Of a stretch of 64,000 bases of DNA, positions 55,661 to 64,000 are shown one piece after another; positions within the stretch are counted from its first letter, which is position 1; every line of letters starts with the position of its first letter. The translations under genes and the position numbers were made by a program. Source of the DNA: Branchipolynoe longqiensis (lineage: Eukaryota > Annelida > Polychaeta > Phyllodocida > Polynoidae); the NCBI GenBank assembly GCA_030323885.1, contig CM059193.1:59106042-59170041 (forward strand). The letters are read 5' to 3'. The notes under the pieces are model-generated. The model ran no database searches. It worked only from the letters and a program-made list of their open reading frames with translations, and was not told the origin of the DNA.

Positions 55661-56329
55661 ACGGTTTGTCTGCTTGGGCAATACTTCAATTGAACGGTTT
55701 GTCTGCTTAAAAATGTTAAAACTGGGGGAAAAGCTACCGTAAAATGCACACAATTTCAGCTTGGTGTATTTTCGGATTTGTGCCTCTCTACAGTGCTTCT
55801 GAAGCACTGCGAAACCCCATACCCATACCAAACCAGAACCCAGCTAAAACTTAGTTGCATAGTCCGGTGGTTTTGAGGGTTTTTTTTGGTGGGGTTTTTT
55901 CTTAGATATATTAGGTTGATTTTTGTAATGTACCTTATTTTAGTTTGAAGTAACTTTTATTTTAAATGGTAAGCAGTTACACATAACACAGACACAATTA
56001 TTTTGGTTGAGAACGTTAACTCTGGCTGGCCAACATTTCCAGCCTACCGTTTATTTCTTATGGTCAAACTTTCTAACGGGAGTGATAGCGATAGTGGTGC
56101 TCGTGCCAGCTCGGCAGCTACTCGCGGTGGGTTTGCCACCCTGCATGCAAACCCAAGTCGCCCAGGCCGCTGCCATCAGCGGTTCGGGTGATAAGTCGCG
56201 TTCGGTTGACGAGACGCCAAGCACTCTGTTAATAATATCAATATAATGTATTTATATTTCACATATACTATATAGATAAGCCCTCGGTGATTCCCTGAGC
56301 ATAACTCTGGTTCTACAAATGCCCTACAG

Positions 56330-56487
56330 GTCCTGACGGCGTTCCCTGTGCCACCGGCTGCCCCTGCGCGGTGCCTTCCTACGACTCAGCCGGCGAGTTC
56401 TGCTACAACACCGACTACCAGCTGATCGCACAAACCCCTGCCGACCCTGCACTGCCCCTCGTGTACCTGCTCCAGCACGTCAACTGA
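56330..56487 (+). CDS. secreted repeat / poly-aspartate / EGF-like protein, exon 3 (C-terminus)
   Basis: Acceptor GCCCTACAG|GT completes the Gly codon split after exon 2. The exon reads GPDGVPCATGCPCAVPSY, then EFCYNTDYQLIAQ, and ends LLQHVN with TGA at 56485-56487. Four more Cys suggest a small disulphide-bonded tail after the EGF module. No membrane anchor is seen, so the product is predicted to be secreted. Exons 1-3 sum to 1446 nt, a whole number of codons. Confidence 0.83.
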
Positions 56488-56530
56488 CACTCCACACCTT
56501 GTTAGCCCGCGTCTTTTTGTTTCCCTATGG

Positions 56531-56536
56531 AATAAA
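56531..56536 (+). terminator. polyadenylation signal AATAAA of the EGF/poly-Asp gene
   Basis: AATAAA lies 44 nt after the stop codon, followed by TG-rich sequence (TATGGCTGCTGCTG). Confidence 0.7.
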
Positions 56537-56696
56537 GCAACTATGGCTGCTGCTGTTTCAACATATTGGTGTCGCGCGTTCTCTTCTAATATATATAATC
56601 TTGGCTGGGTTATGAGTCTATATATGGATCTCAGTTATTGAATATGTTCACTATCTTAGACAAAATATGATTGTTTAATTTAAAAAAATTTAAGCT

Positions 56697-57864
56697 GGCC
56701 TATATGTATGTGTCCGGTGTCATGGTATACAACCCCTGCCTGATCGCAGCCCCTGTCGTGGCTTCTGCGCATGTGCAGAGGTTGTAAACAAGCTCAGCTG
56801 GGCTGCAGAACGACTACACACTGCCAGTGTCTATTAAAGATTAATAGAAATGCACAACCCTAACCATATAAATTTAATATAATCTGTTCGTTGGATATGT
56901 TTTCTATATATGCTCCAGGGGGTTTGTTTCTAGGTGGTGTATAGTTTCATAGATATTTCACTTTTTCTGTTTGAAGATTGCACTGACACTCAGAATATCC
57001 CAACTTTCACTATTTAGTCTATTATCTCTGTTTTTAATACTTTCAGCATAAATTGCTCTTAGGTTACATTAAATACTTCAGATCTTCCTCTTCAATCGCG
57101 CATTAAGATATTTTTAATCGATCCACTGAAAGTTTTTAAATTTATTTTACAAAAATAAATGCTTAGTCAACTGTCTTCACGACAGGGGCTGCGATCAGGC
57201 AGGGGTTGTATACCATGACACCGGGTTAGCGGTCGTAACCCTGCGTCGTGCAGATTTCCCGGGTTAGCGGCGAAAACTGACTCGGCGAGCGTAAAGTCCC
57301 CTGCACTAACCCCATGCGAAAGGAGGGTTAAAGGTGGGGGTTAGGCACCGACTCGGCCCAAATCTATTCAATCCGACCATATTTAACGAATTAGATACGC
57401 AATAAGTGAAATTTTATCAATTTAACCCAAAATTCGAAGCGTTAAGGCTATCGCCGTATTGGCGGCGATATTAAGTTATATTTTCGAATCGATGAACGTA
57501 CAGTAAACAAACCGCCGCCGCTGCCGCCGCCAGTATGGAAAGCGACGTAGATGCGGCGGCGGCGGCTTGTTTACTTTCGTCAATTCGAAAATATAAATAT
57601 TAATATCGCCGCTGCATTGGCGGCGATATTAATAACGCTTCGAATTTAGGGTTAAATTGATAAAATTTCACTTATTGCGTATGTAATTCTGTTAAATATG
57701 ATAGCATTTAATATATTTGAGCCTAATATATGGCTACAAATGCAGAGGGATTTCCCAAATCTATAAATAACTGAAACGTTAGCTAACCCACGTGTGCTTG
57801 GAGCTAACCCGGCACCCTCCTTTAACCCCGGTCCGGTTAAAAATTGGCTCATACATATGGGCCC
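56697..57864. mobile_element. foldback element GGGCC-ATATGTATG family, copy 3, with a nested element
   Basis: Same ends and interior as the 47-48 kb copies, split by a 503-bp insertion at CCGG (56718-57220). It lies 160 bp past the EGF gene polyA signal. Confidence 0.85.
56718..57220. mobile_element. TGT...ACA element with CCGG duplication, copy G2
   Basis: Perfect or near-perfect terminal repeats of about 43 bp (TGTCATGGTATACAACCCC...), flanked by CCGG (56714-56717, 57221-57224). The uninterrupted relative at 47.13 kb reads GTGTCCGGGTTA. The interior shares segments with G1 and the 59.2-59.8 kb palindrome. Confidence 0.88.
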
Positions 57865-57962
57865 TGGGGAATCTAGCCCATGTGGGGCCCATCTCATGCC
57901 CACTTCAGAGCCCAGCTGTGCCCAGCTCGCCCATGTAGGGCCCACCAGGGCATGTTGGCTGG

Positions 57963-58062
57963 GATGGTGCTGGTAGCCTGATTTCCAAGTGGGGAAGCAC
58001 TATAAAGTCGCCACGAGTGCACACTGTCACAAGCTGGTACCCCTCCTGATATGATCATATAT
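57963..58062 (+). mobile_element. SINE-B tail fragment
   Basis: GATGGTGCTGGTAGCCTG through TACCCCTCCTGATATGA. Confidence 0.75.
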
Positions 58063-58332
58063 TTTACTACAGGGTAACACCCCCGCCCCCCCCCCCAATA
58101 ACGAACAGTGCTACGGGATTACCCAATAGCCTACCAGTCCCTACATTAGGCCAGTTAAAAAAAACAAAAACATGAGCGCCCCCCCCCATGCCTAAAAAAT
58201 CGCCTGCCTGATTTTGTTTGGATTTTTTTTTTAAATTTGTGTTAACTGCTAAAAATCTGTGACAAGCAGCAATTCAACTTAAGTAAGCACGCCATCTGTG
58301 CAACATAGTTATGTATTACGTTTACGTCATAC

Positions 58333-58672
58333 GCCAGAAGTACCAGACGGGGTGGCCGAATGAGTAAAGCGTCCGTCTCCTGTTTTGAGAGATTGGGAGA
58401 TCCGAACCCATGGCTTCGTGGTTTCGAATGCTGGTCAAGTCAAACCAATAACTTAAAAATTGATACTTGTCGCTTCTTAGCCTAGCGCTCGGCATTATTA
58501 GGATAGGTCAAGGACTGGTTTGGCTCAGTGTCGGGATAATGTGACTGAGTGGGATATCATGCATTGGTGCTGGCAGCCTGGTTTCCCATTGGGGCAGCAC
58601 TATAAAGTCGCCATGAGTGTGCATTGTCGGTACCCGTCCTGATGACCTTAGATGTTGTGAGGACATAAAACA
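58333..58672 (+). mobile_element. SINE-B copy, variant head
   Basis: Head CAGACGGGGTGGCCGAATG; same extended GAGAGATTGGGAGATCC region as the 50.3 kb copy. Confidence 0.85.
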
Positions 58673-58848
58673 AACCAAAAATACACCAGAAGTTGTACCT
58701 TATGAAAATGAAATAAAATAAAAACTGCCTTCCCGACCGTGATTTGTGATCAAAAGGACGATCACCTTTAACAACAAAATAAAAAATAAAAAATTGCCCT
58801 ATTGCACATCTGACAAGTCGCCTTTCTGACAGTCAACACCAGTCTGTT

Positions 58849-58953
58849 GGGCGTAATCGATGAGCCACTTTTTGGCGCATGCGCACATCCTACAGACTCG
58901 GGTCGAATAATCAAATAGGCTTCTCCATGTGCAAATGTGACGTCTTCGCTCGT

Positions 58954-58985
<32 letters not shown>

Positions 58986-60015
58986 AGCCAAGATATGGGT
59001 TACTGGGGTCGGATCGTTTTGCACATGGCGCGTGTATTTGTCGACTCCACTCGCGGTGTCCGAATTGAAATTCTGACGACTCGGGTGACCGCAGTCGCCC
59101 GGTGTGGCCGTCTCAGCTGCCACAAGGCTGATATGCCAAATGTCGCTTCTGCGCATGCGCGGATTCGAGTGACGAATGGAGACTGTAGATTGTGGCCGTC
59201 TCAGCTGCCACAAGGCTGATTTGCCATGCCCAACTTTCACTATTATCTCTGTTTTTAATACTTTCAGAGAAAATTACCCTTAAGTTAAATTAAATACTTC
59301 AGATCTTCCTCTTCAATTGCGCATTAATATATTTTTAATCGACTCAGTGAAAGCTTTTAAATTAATTTTGCTAAAATAAATGCTCTGCATAGACATAGCA
59401 TTGCTGCAGTGTTTACCCTTCGCGGGTTAGTCCGCGAAGGGTAAAATACGGCAATGCTATGTCTATGTGGGGCATTTATTTTTGTAAAATAAGTTTAAAA
59501 GCTTTCATTGGATCGATTAAAAATATCTTAATGCGCGATTGAAGAGGAAGATCTGAAGTATTTAATGTAACCTAAGAGCAATTTACGCTGAAAGTATTAA
59601 AAACAGAGATAATAGTGAAAGTTGGGATATTCTGAGTGTCAGTGCCAGTGCATTGTCAATGGCCGTGAGCAATCTTCATACAGAAAAAGTGAAATATCTC
59701 TAAAAATACACCACCTAGAGACAAACCGCTTGGTGCACATATGGAAAACATATTTAACGAATAGATTATATTAGATTTATATGGTTAGGCTTCTGCATTT
59801 CTACTCGCGGTGTTCGATTTGAAATTCTGACGACTCGGATGACCCGAGTCGCCAGGGTCGTGTTAATCGATTACGGCCTTTGAGACTGGCCCAGTTTTGA
59901 CGCATGCGCAGACGACGCTGTTGGATTCTGACGCATGCGCAGAAGCGACATTTGGCATATCAGCCTTGTGGCAGCTGAGACGGCCACACCGGGTCGTGTT
60001 AATCGATTACGGCCT
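58849..60015. mobile_element. foldback element GGGCGTAATCGAT family, copy 2, rearranged
   Basis: Left end GGGCGTAATCGATGAGCC; two right ends (about 59880 and 60013). It encloses a 30-bp poly-C and the large palindrome. Confidence 0.7.
59225..59800. repeat. large palindrome with a central CCTTCGCGG hairpin
   Basis: Arms 59228-59402 and 59460-59640 are inverted copies; the centre pairs CCCTTCGCGG with CCGCGAAGGG. Its right part (59640-59800) matches the G1 interior (CATTGTCAATGGCCGTGAG). Confidence 0.85.
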
Positions 60016-60500
60016 AGAAGTGCCCTGTAGTGCATAAGCATATTCAGCGCTCTACGGAGCCACCCAACCAGCCACGGTGCAACCCAACCAGCCATGGTTG
60101 AACTCGTTTGGGCTCGTTTAGACTTGTTTCCGGTACAAAGGCTAGGGGACCAGGTTGGAAACTGAGCGATAATAGATGAAAACTTCAATGCCTCTGCATG
60201 AGCAAATAAATGCCAGGGGACCAGGCTAGACCTCCACAGAGCTAGCAGTGTAGTAAAATATTATTTGACGTTGTTGTTGTTTGTTCAGACATTATCACAT
60301 ATTTATGTATCTTTTGCACAGATTAAATTGTTTGAAGTATATTTGAAATTGATCTACATTGATTTCTGTTTAAATCACACAATATCACTACTTAATGAAT
60401 GGGAAACTCATCCTGCAAGGGTATGCTCGATATTACCCAGTGGGAACTCGTTTTTCATCCTTTCGTCGCTGTGGACCCTTCTCCTGTAGTGAGTACTTAC

Positions 60501-60610
60501 CGACCCTTGCGCCTCCATGCGGTTGGCGCAGTTGACAGTTTCGCCAAACAGACAGTAGCGGGGCATCTTCACTCCGACGACTCCCGCCACCACGTTCCCG
60601 GAGTGACAGC
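60501..60610 (-). CDS. Gyc88E-like: soluble guanylyl cyclase 88E/beta-2-like, catalytic exon 2 (visible)
   Basis: The exon continues the cyclase domain: [25 protein letters not shown] and NRMEAQGS. In class III cyclases the Cys of PRYCLFG helps select guanine, and the Asn of TVN and Arg of NRMEA sit at the transition state; all three are present. A Cys replaces the usual Val/Ile before HSG. The acceptor is TTTAACCAG|GC and the donor TCG|GTAAGT. It is 110 nt: two nucleotides complete the Gly split with the upstream exon, and it ends in phase 0, exactly matching the exon at 19.38 kb. The 1.04 kb intron upstream contains a foldback element (60945-61214). The downstream intron is about 41 kb. Confidence 0.88.
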
Positions 60611-60944
60611 CTGGTTAAAGGTCAAACGGCAACAGATTGTACTTATATTTTTGTGTAACTGCTTACCAAGGACTTTTTCTTACTTTTAAAACTTGTTGGG
60701 GGGGGGGGGGGTGGAGACCAGTGGAACTCGGAAGACAAGGGGATAGGGTTTTCTTTTCTTTTTCTTTCTAAATTTCTTTTCACCTAAAATTTGTTTCCCC
60801 CTCTTTGGTTTCTTAATATTTGAATAAATCTGTTTTAACTTATTTAGAAAAAAAGAGATTAACCACTTCAATATCTCTCATTCTCATGTCTGAACTTGTT
60901 ACACATCCCACATGATTGAATTACTCGTCAAATATACCCCCAGT

Positions 60945-61214
60945 TATACCCCCATCACACCAAACTAGTTCTCACTACGTTCTTGAAAATGTTGCTGAAC
61001 GGACTCAAACTTTTATGTGAGAACTGAATGGACATAGTAGCAACTTTGTTCGGTCTTTTTACGAACGGGATCGGCAGGCTAGAACGGAATGGTGCTCCAG
61101 AACTTTAAGCATGCCCAAAATTTTCTTGCAGCCATGTTCTACCCCGACCACATCCTGTTTTAGAACGTGGTCGGACTTTTTTGAGAACTAGTTTGGTGTG
61201 ATGGGGGGGGGGGG
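60945..61214. mobile_element. foldback element in a cyclase intron
   Basis: ATACCCCCATCACACCAAAC / GTTTGGTGTGATGGGGG terminal repeats, about 270 bp; the right end continues into poly-G. Confidence 0.8.
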
Positions 61215-61651
61215 TGAAAGCTAGTGACATCTATCGGCAGAATTTGGAACCACTCTAGTCGGGTCGTTTCCCTGACTGCCTATGATTTCACATGCTATAT
61301 CTCCTTAAATAATGCTTGGGAAAATAATAAAATGCTTGGTTATATTCAGGTATTCATATCGCAACATGTTTCAAGCTTTTATCGTTGTAATATATATATT
61401 TTTTTGCAAAAGACAACTATATTGTGTTTTTCTTATGGGTTTCACTGCTGCTCTCTTCATGTATTACACCCCTCCAGTTAAGCTAGTGACATATATCGGA
61501 GGAATCTGGATCCACTTTAGTTGCATACTTTCAGCTTAAATGGTGGGGTCTATTGTTTGTGTTATTCATGACGCGACACAGGTTAAAGGTAGTACATGTA
61601 TATATTATACTTTGTTTACGGATTAATGTCCTTGTTGAAAGAGTGACTCAC

Positions 61652-61808
61652 CGACTCGTATCTTCAAATGGTTTCCGGTGTGAGGGTCAATGAGTTCCTG
61701 CATGACTTCCATCATGTCGAAGGCCATGTCACATATGTACAATGAGTGAAACTTGGTGATGACTGGTGCGCCCGACACCACCATGTACGCGTCTCCAATG
61801 GTCTCCAC
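61652..61808 (-). CDS. Gyc88E-like: soluble guanylyl cyclase 88E/beta-2-like, catalytic exon (first visible)
   Basis: This exon encodes the core of a class III nucleotidyl cyclase domain, which converts GTP to cGMP. It opens with VETIGDAYMVVSG, which carries the metal-binding Asp of the cyclase fold, and ends with DPHTGNHLKIRV. The DP-TG-HL-IRVG pattern is what I recall from atypical, oxygen-sensing soluble cyclases (Gyc88E type) rather than receptor cyclases. The acceptor reads CCCTCAG|GTGGAG and the donor G|GTGAGT. The exon is 157 nt, enters in phase 0 and leaves one nucleotide, which the next exon completes to Gly. The heme-binding H-NOX domain, the coiled coil and the start of the cyclase domain must lie beyond 64 kb; I found no exon for them in 61.8-64 kb. 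Family assignment is solid; the subtype is about 70% sure. Confidence 0.88.
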
Positions 61809-61814
61809 CTGAGG

Positions 61815-62440
61815 GCGGAGAGTGGCAAGATATTCTTCGGTAAATGCGTTTATTCCTCTAAATATGGGTCTTTTCATGTCAAATGGGGCCAAGTATGACA
61901 TGAGGGTTACAAATTAATGTGTATTTCACAATTATTTTCGCTGAGTAGCCAACTCTTGTCGATATGGACACTAGGAATGTGAAAGAAAAGATTGTTGAGG
62001 TCACCATCTTGTCAGAATAAACAATAATTAAGTACTCAGCCCCAAGTGTAGGTCTAACATATGATTTATTAATAACAATTATTTAAGAAAATTTATTGCA
62101 TGAAACAATTTTTATGCTGTGACCCCCTTAAGTACATAACTGCACTATAAAGAAATCAGTAGAGGGAAGTTATATTCTTCCCAATTTTGTGTTAGGGATG
62201 TAACAAAATAGAAGGGGACACACAAAAATAGGGGACTTCAACTTCAATTTCTTTTCCCAATAAAACTTTGTATAAAAATATTAATAGTAATGGTCCTATA
62301 AAATAGGCTTACACATGCAACAGTAGCAAGTATTTTCTTACTGAAGCTCTGGTATTCTCAGAATAGCATATTCCTGACGTACCAAGCAGGGGACATGACA
62401 GTTACGTCCCAAACCGGTTTAATGATCATGGAATATTAGA
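61815..62440. other. intron sequence of the cyclase gene
   Basis: AT-rich, no exon or repeat recognised. Confidence 0.4.
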
Positions 62441-62446
62441 CAACCA

Positions 62447-62666
62447 GTAGTCCACAACTAGTTCATCAAAGGCTGTGGTATGTGCTGCCCTGTCTGTGGG
62501 AAACTGCATATAAAAGATCCCTCGATGCTTATCGAAAAGCGTAGCCTATGTGGCGACAGCAGGTTTCTTCCAAAAAATATGTCAGAATGATCATATGGTT
62601 GACGTCCAATAGCCGATGATAAAAATCAATGTGCTCTAGAGGCATCGTTAAATAAAACAAACTTTC
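62447..62666 (+). mobile_element. mollusc-type interspersed repeat, copy 2
   Basis: AGTCCACAACTAGTTCATC through GTTAAATAAAACAAAC, about 85% like the 39.9 kb copy. Confidence 0.75.
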
Positions 62667-62669
62667 TTT

Positions 62670-63185
62670 TGGAATATTAGATAAAGATACAAAGATATGT
62701 ATGCAACATGGACATTTATTTCAAGTGAGTGTCCTTTTATTATTTCATTGACTACCAGGTAATATTCTATGAAAAATAAAGGTATTGCATTAGTAGGCTG
62801 TAGAAAAGTCCACATTCTCCATGTAACAAATTCATGCCCTTAAAACAACCATATTTTTGGAATGAATATGTTGGGGGCTTTTTTTTTACTATGCCACATT
62901 AGATCCTCATTTGATCAAATCTATCCCTCTAAAGTGTAAGAATATAACTCTAAAGAAAATAACTCCTCTACTCTTTCAATGATTGTTTTTGACCATTACA
63001 TACTAGAAAAGACAGTGAACCCCCCCCCCCCACCCCCACCCCCCACCCCCATTTACCATGAAAAGACTCGTACACAATTTGTCAGTGGCCGGGCCCTGGT
63101 CTTCAGCTGTCGAACAATCGTAGTAGGTTACACATATTGGTAAGAGTAGTCTGTACTGCACTGTGTACAACACACACTATTTTAT
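62670..63185. other. intron sequence of the cyclase gene
   Basis: AT-rich with a poly-C tract (63020-63050); no exon seen. Confidence 0.4.
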
Positions 63186-63188
63186 GAC

Positions 63189-63560
63189 CAGACGCAGTTT
63201 CCGAATCGGTAGAGCGCAGGCCTCGCATGCGTGAGATCGGGAGTTTGGTTCCCGGTCGAGTCAAACCAATGACTTACAAAATTGATATGTGTGGCTTCCT
63301 AGCCTGGCTTTTGGCTTTAATAGGATAGGACAAGGACTGGTTAGCTCAGTGTCAGGATAATGTGACAGAGTGGGATATCAAATCATGATGCCGGCGGCCT
63401 GATTTCCCAGTGGCGTTGCACTACAAAGTCGCCATGACTGTGCACTGTCACAAGTCGGTACCCATCCTGATATGACCTTAGATGTTGCAAGGACGTACAA
63501 TTCCGACAACTATACTGATATGACCTTAAATATTGCCAGGATGTAAAACCCCAACAACCA
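63189..63560 (+). mobile_element. SINE-B copy, second head type, with partial second tail
   Basis: Head ACGCAGTTTCCGAATCGG, TAGAGCGCAGGCC; the tail is followed by a second GATATGACCTTAAATATTG unit. Confidence 0.85.
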
Positions 63561-63567
63561 ACCAACT

Positions 63568-63990
63568 AGATAAAAGATTCACCCCGGACTTTCGGTTGGG
63601 GTGAATGCCAATGTAGTCTAAATACGAGTGAAAAAAGCTTTAGTATGGAACACGCAGGGAGTGGAAACTCTGGTTCCAGTATCAAATGGCTACTTATTTC
63701 GGCACAGAGTTCGTGAAATGAGAGAGAATGCATAAAGACAAGATGGTGACCATAGCATGCTGTCGATTTCACTTTTGAAGTCCATTAAACTACATATTTT
63801 ATTATATTTTTCAATTGAAAAGTAGCAGGTAAATATGAAGACATATATAAAGAATATATTTTGCTTCTTGAATTAAGAATTTATCTGTACATTTCATTTA
63901 CCCAGCATGTAGATATTTATCGCCAGTTTTTCTAATGGGTTGGCATTCACCCCCCGTACTGTAAGTATGGTGTGAATCTTTTTATCTACC
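63568..63990. mobile_element. TAGATAAA MITE, copy T4
   Basis: TAGATAAAAGATTCACCCC ... GTGTGAATCTTTTTATCTA, directly after a SINE tail. Confidence 0.82.
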
Positions 63991-64000
63991 AACCAACCCA

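Larger units (their letters stand above)
19382..60500 (-). other. 41 kb intron of the guanylyl cyclase gene, hosting a nested gene and most repeats
   Basis: The interval lies between two cyclase exons whose phases match (TCG|GTAAGT at 60500 and CCTCAG|CCA at 19382). It contains the whole plus-strand EGF/poly-Asp gene, a decayed Harbinger pair, the 4.7 kb SINE-derived satellite and dozens of SINEs and MITEs. I found no further cyclase exon in it. Confidence 0.75.

Noticed and set aside
55412..55831. 139-codon minus-strand frame
   Set aside because: Crosses a direct repeat, has no recognised domain and unremarkable composition.
56003..56246. Possible extra exon of the EGF gene with a hydrophobic stretch (LTGVIAIVVLVPA)
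   Set aside because: AG and GT bounds exist (56043-56187), but its length of 145 nt breaks the phase between exons 2 and 3, and no family is recognised.

Overview
The window is animal nuclear DNA: spliced genes with canonical GT/AG introns, a very high load of interspersed repeats, tRNA-derived SINEs, and DIRS, RTE and Harbinger relics. Two copies of a repeat containing GTGCATATAAAAGA-type sequence (about 39.9 kb and 62.45 kb) are, from memory, of a kind common in mollusc genomes. A mollusc, perhaps a gastropod, is my best guess, with moderate confidence.

Genes. The host of the window is a minus-strand gene for an atypical soluble guanylyl cyclase (Gyc88E / beta-2 type). Four 3' exons are visible at 61.81-61.65, 60.61-60.50, 19.38-19.29 and 15.97-15.22 kb; the 5' exons lie beyond 64 kb. 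All splice phases join. The 41 kb intron between the second and third visible exons holds, on the plus strand, a complete three-exon gene (51.47-56.54 kb) for a 481-residue predicted secreted protein. It has a signal peptide, amphipathic repeats with Thr/Pro-rich linkers, a run of 26 aspartates, an EGF-like domain and a Cys-rich tail. A terminal exon of an unrecognised minus-strand gene lies at 11.50-11.29 kb.

Mobile elements. At the left end is a minus-strand DIRS-type retrotransposon (2.05-6.52 kb) with inverted terminal repeats, decayed gag, RT, RNase H and tyrosine recombinase, and a gap filled by a SINE tail. Two near-identical 5'-truncated RTE-like LINE copies lie at 1.0 and 21.45 kb. 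A decayed PIF/Harbinger pair lies tail-to-tail at 30.4-33.2 kb: a transposase on plus and a Myb/SANT protein with a 24-nt microexon on minus. There are more than 25 SINE pieces and many MITE/foldback elements. Several have readable target duplications (TTAA, TAA/TTA, CCGG, ACCTACC), some confirmed by an empty paralogous site elsewhere in the window.

The most unusual system is a 501-bp element present twice (7654-8154 minus, 27038-27538 plus) with a solo copy at 18365-18546. It has about 182-bp direct terminal repeats (TG...CA), a 4-bp target duplication, a primer-binding site resembling the 3' end of tRNA-His, and a polypurine tract. Each terminal repeat contains a tRNA-Gln-like sequence with matching A and B boxes. 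It reads as a TRIM (miniature LTR retrotransposon) carrying a Pol III promoter in its LTRs, analogous to plant Cassandra elements, which carry 5S rRNA sequence.

Tandem repeats are also large: a 4.7 kb satellite (40.6-45.35 kb) whose monomer is the 3' end of the local SINE, a 1.3 kb array of 15-bp units (33.6-34.95 kb), a 65-bp array (29.9-30.25 kb), and GT-rich/CA-rich inverted arms around a SINE (36.2-37.3 kb).
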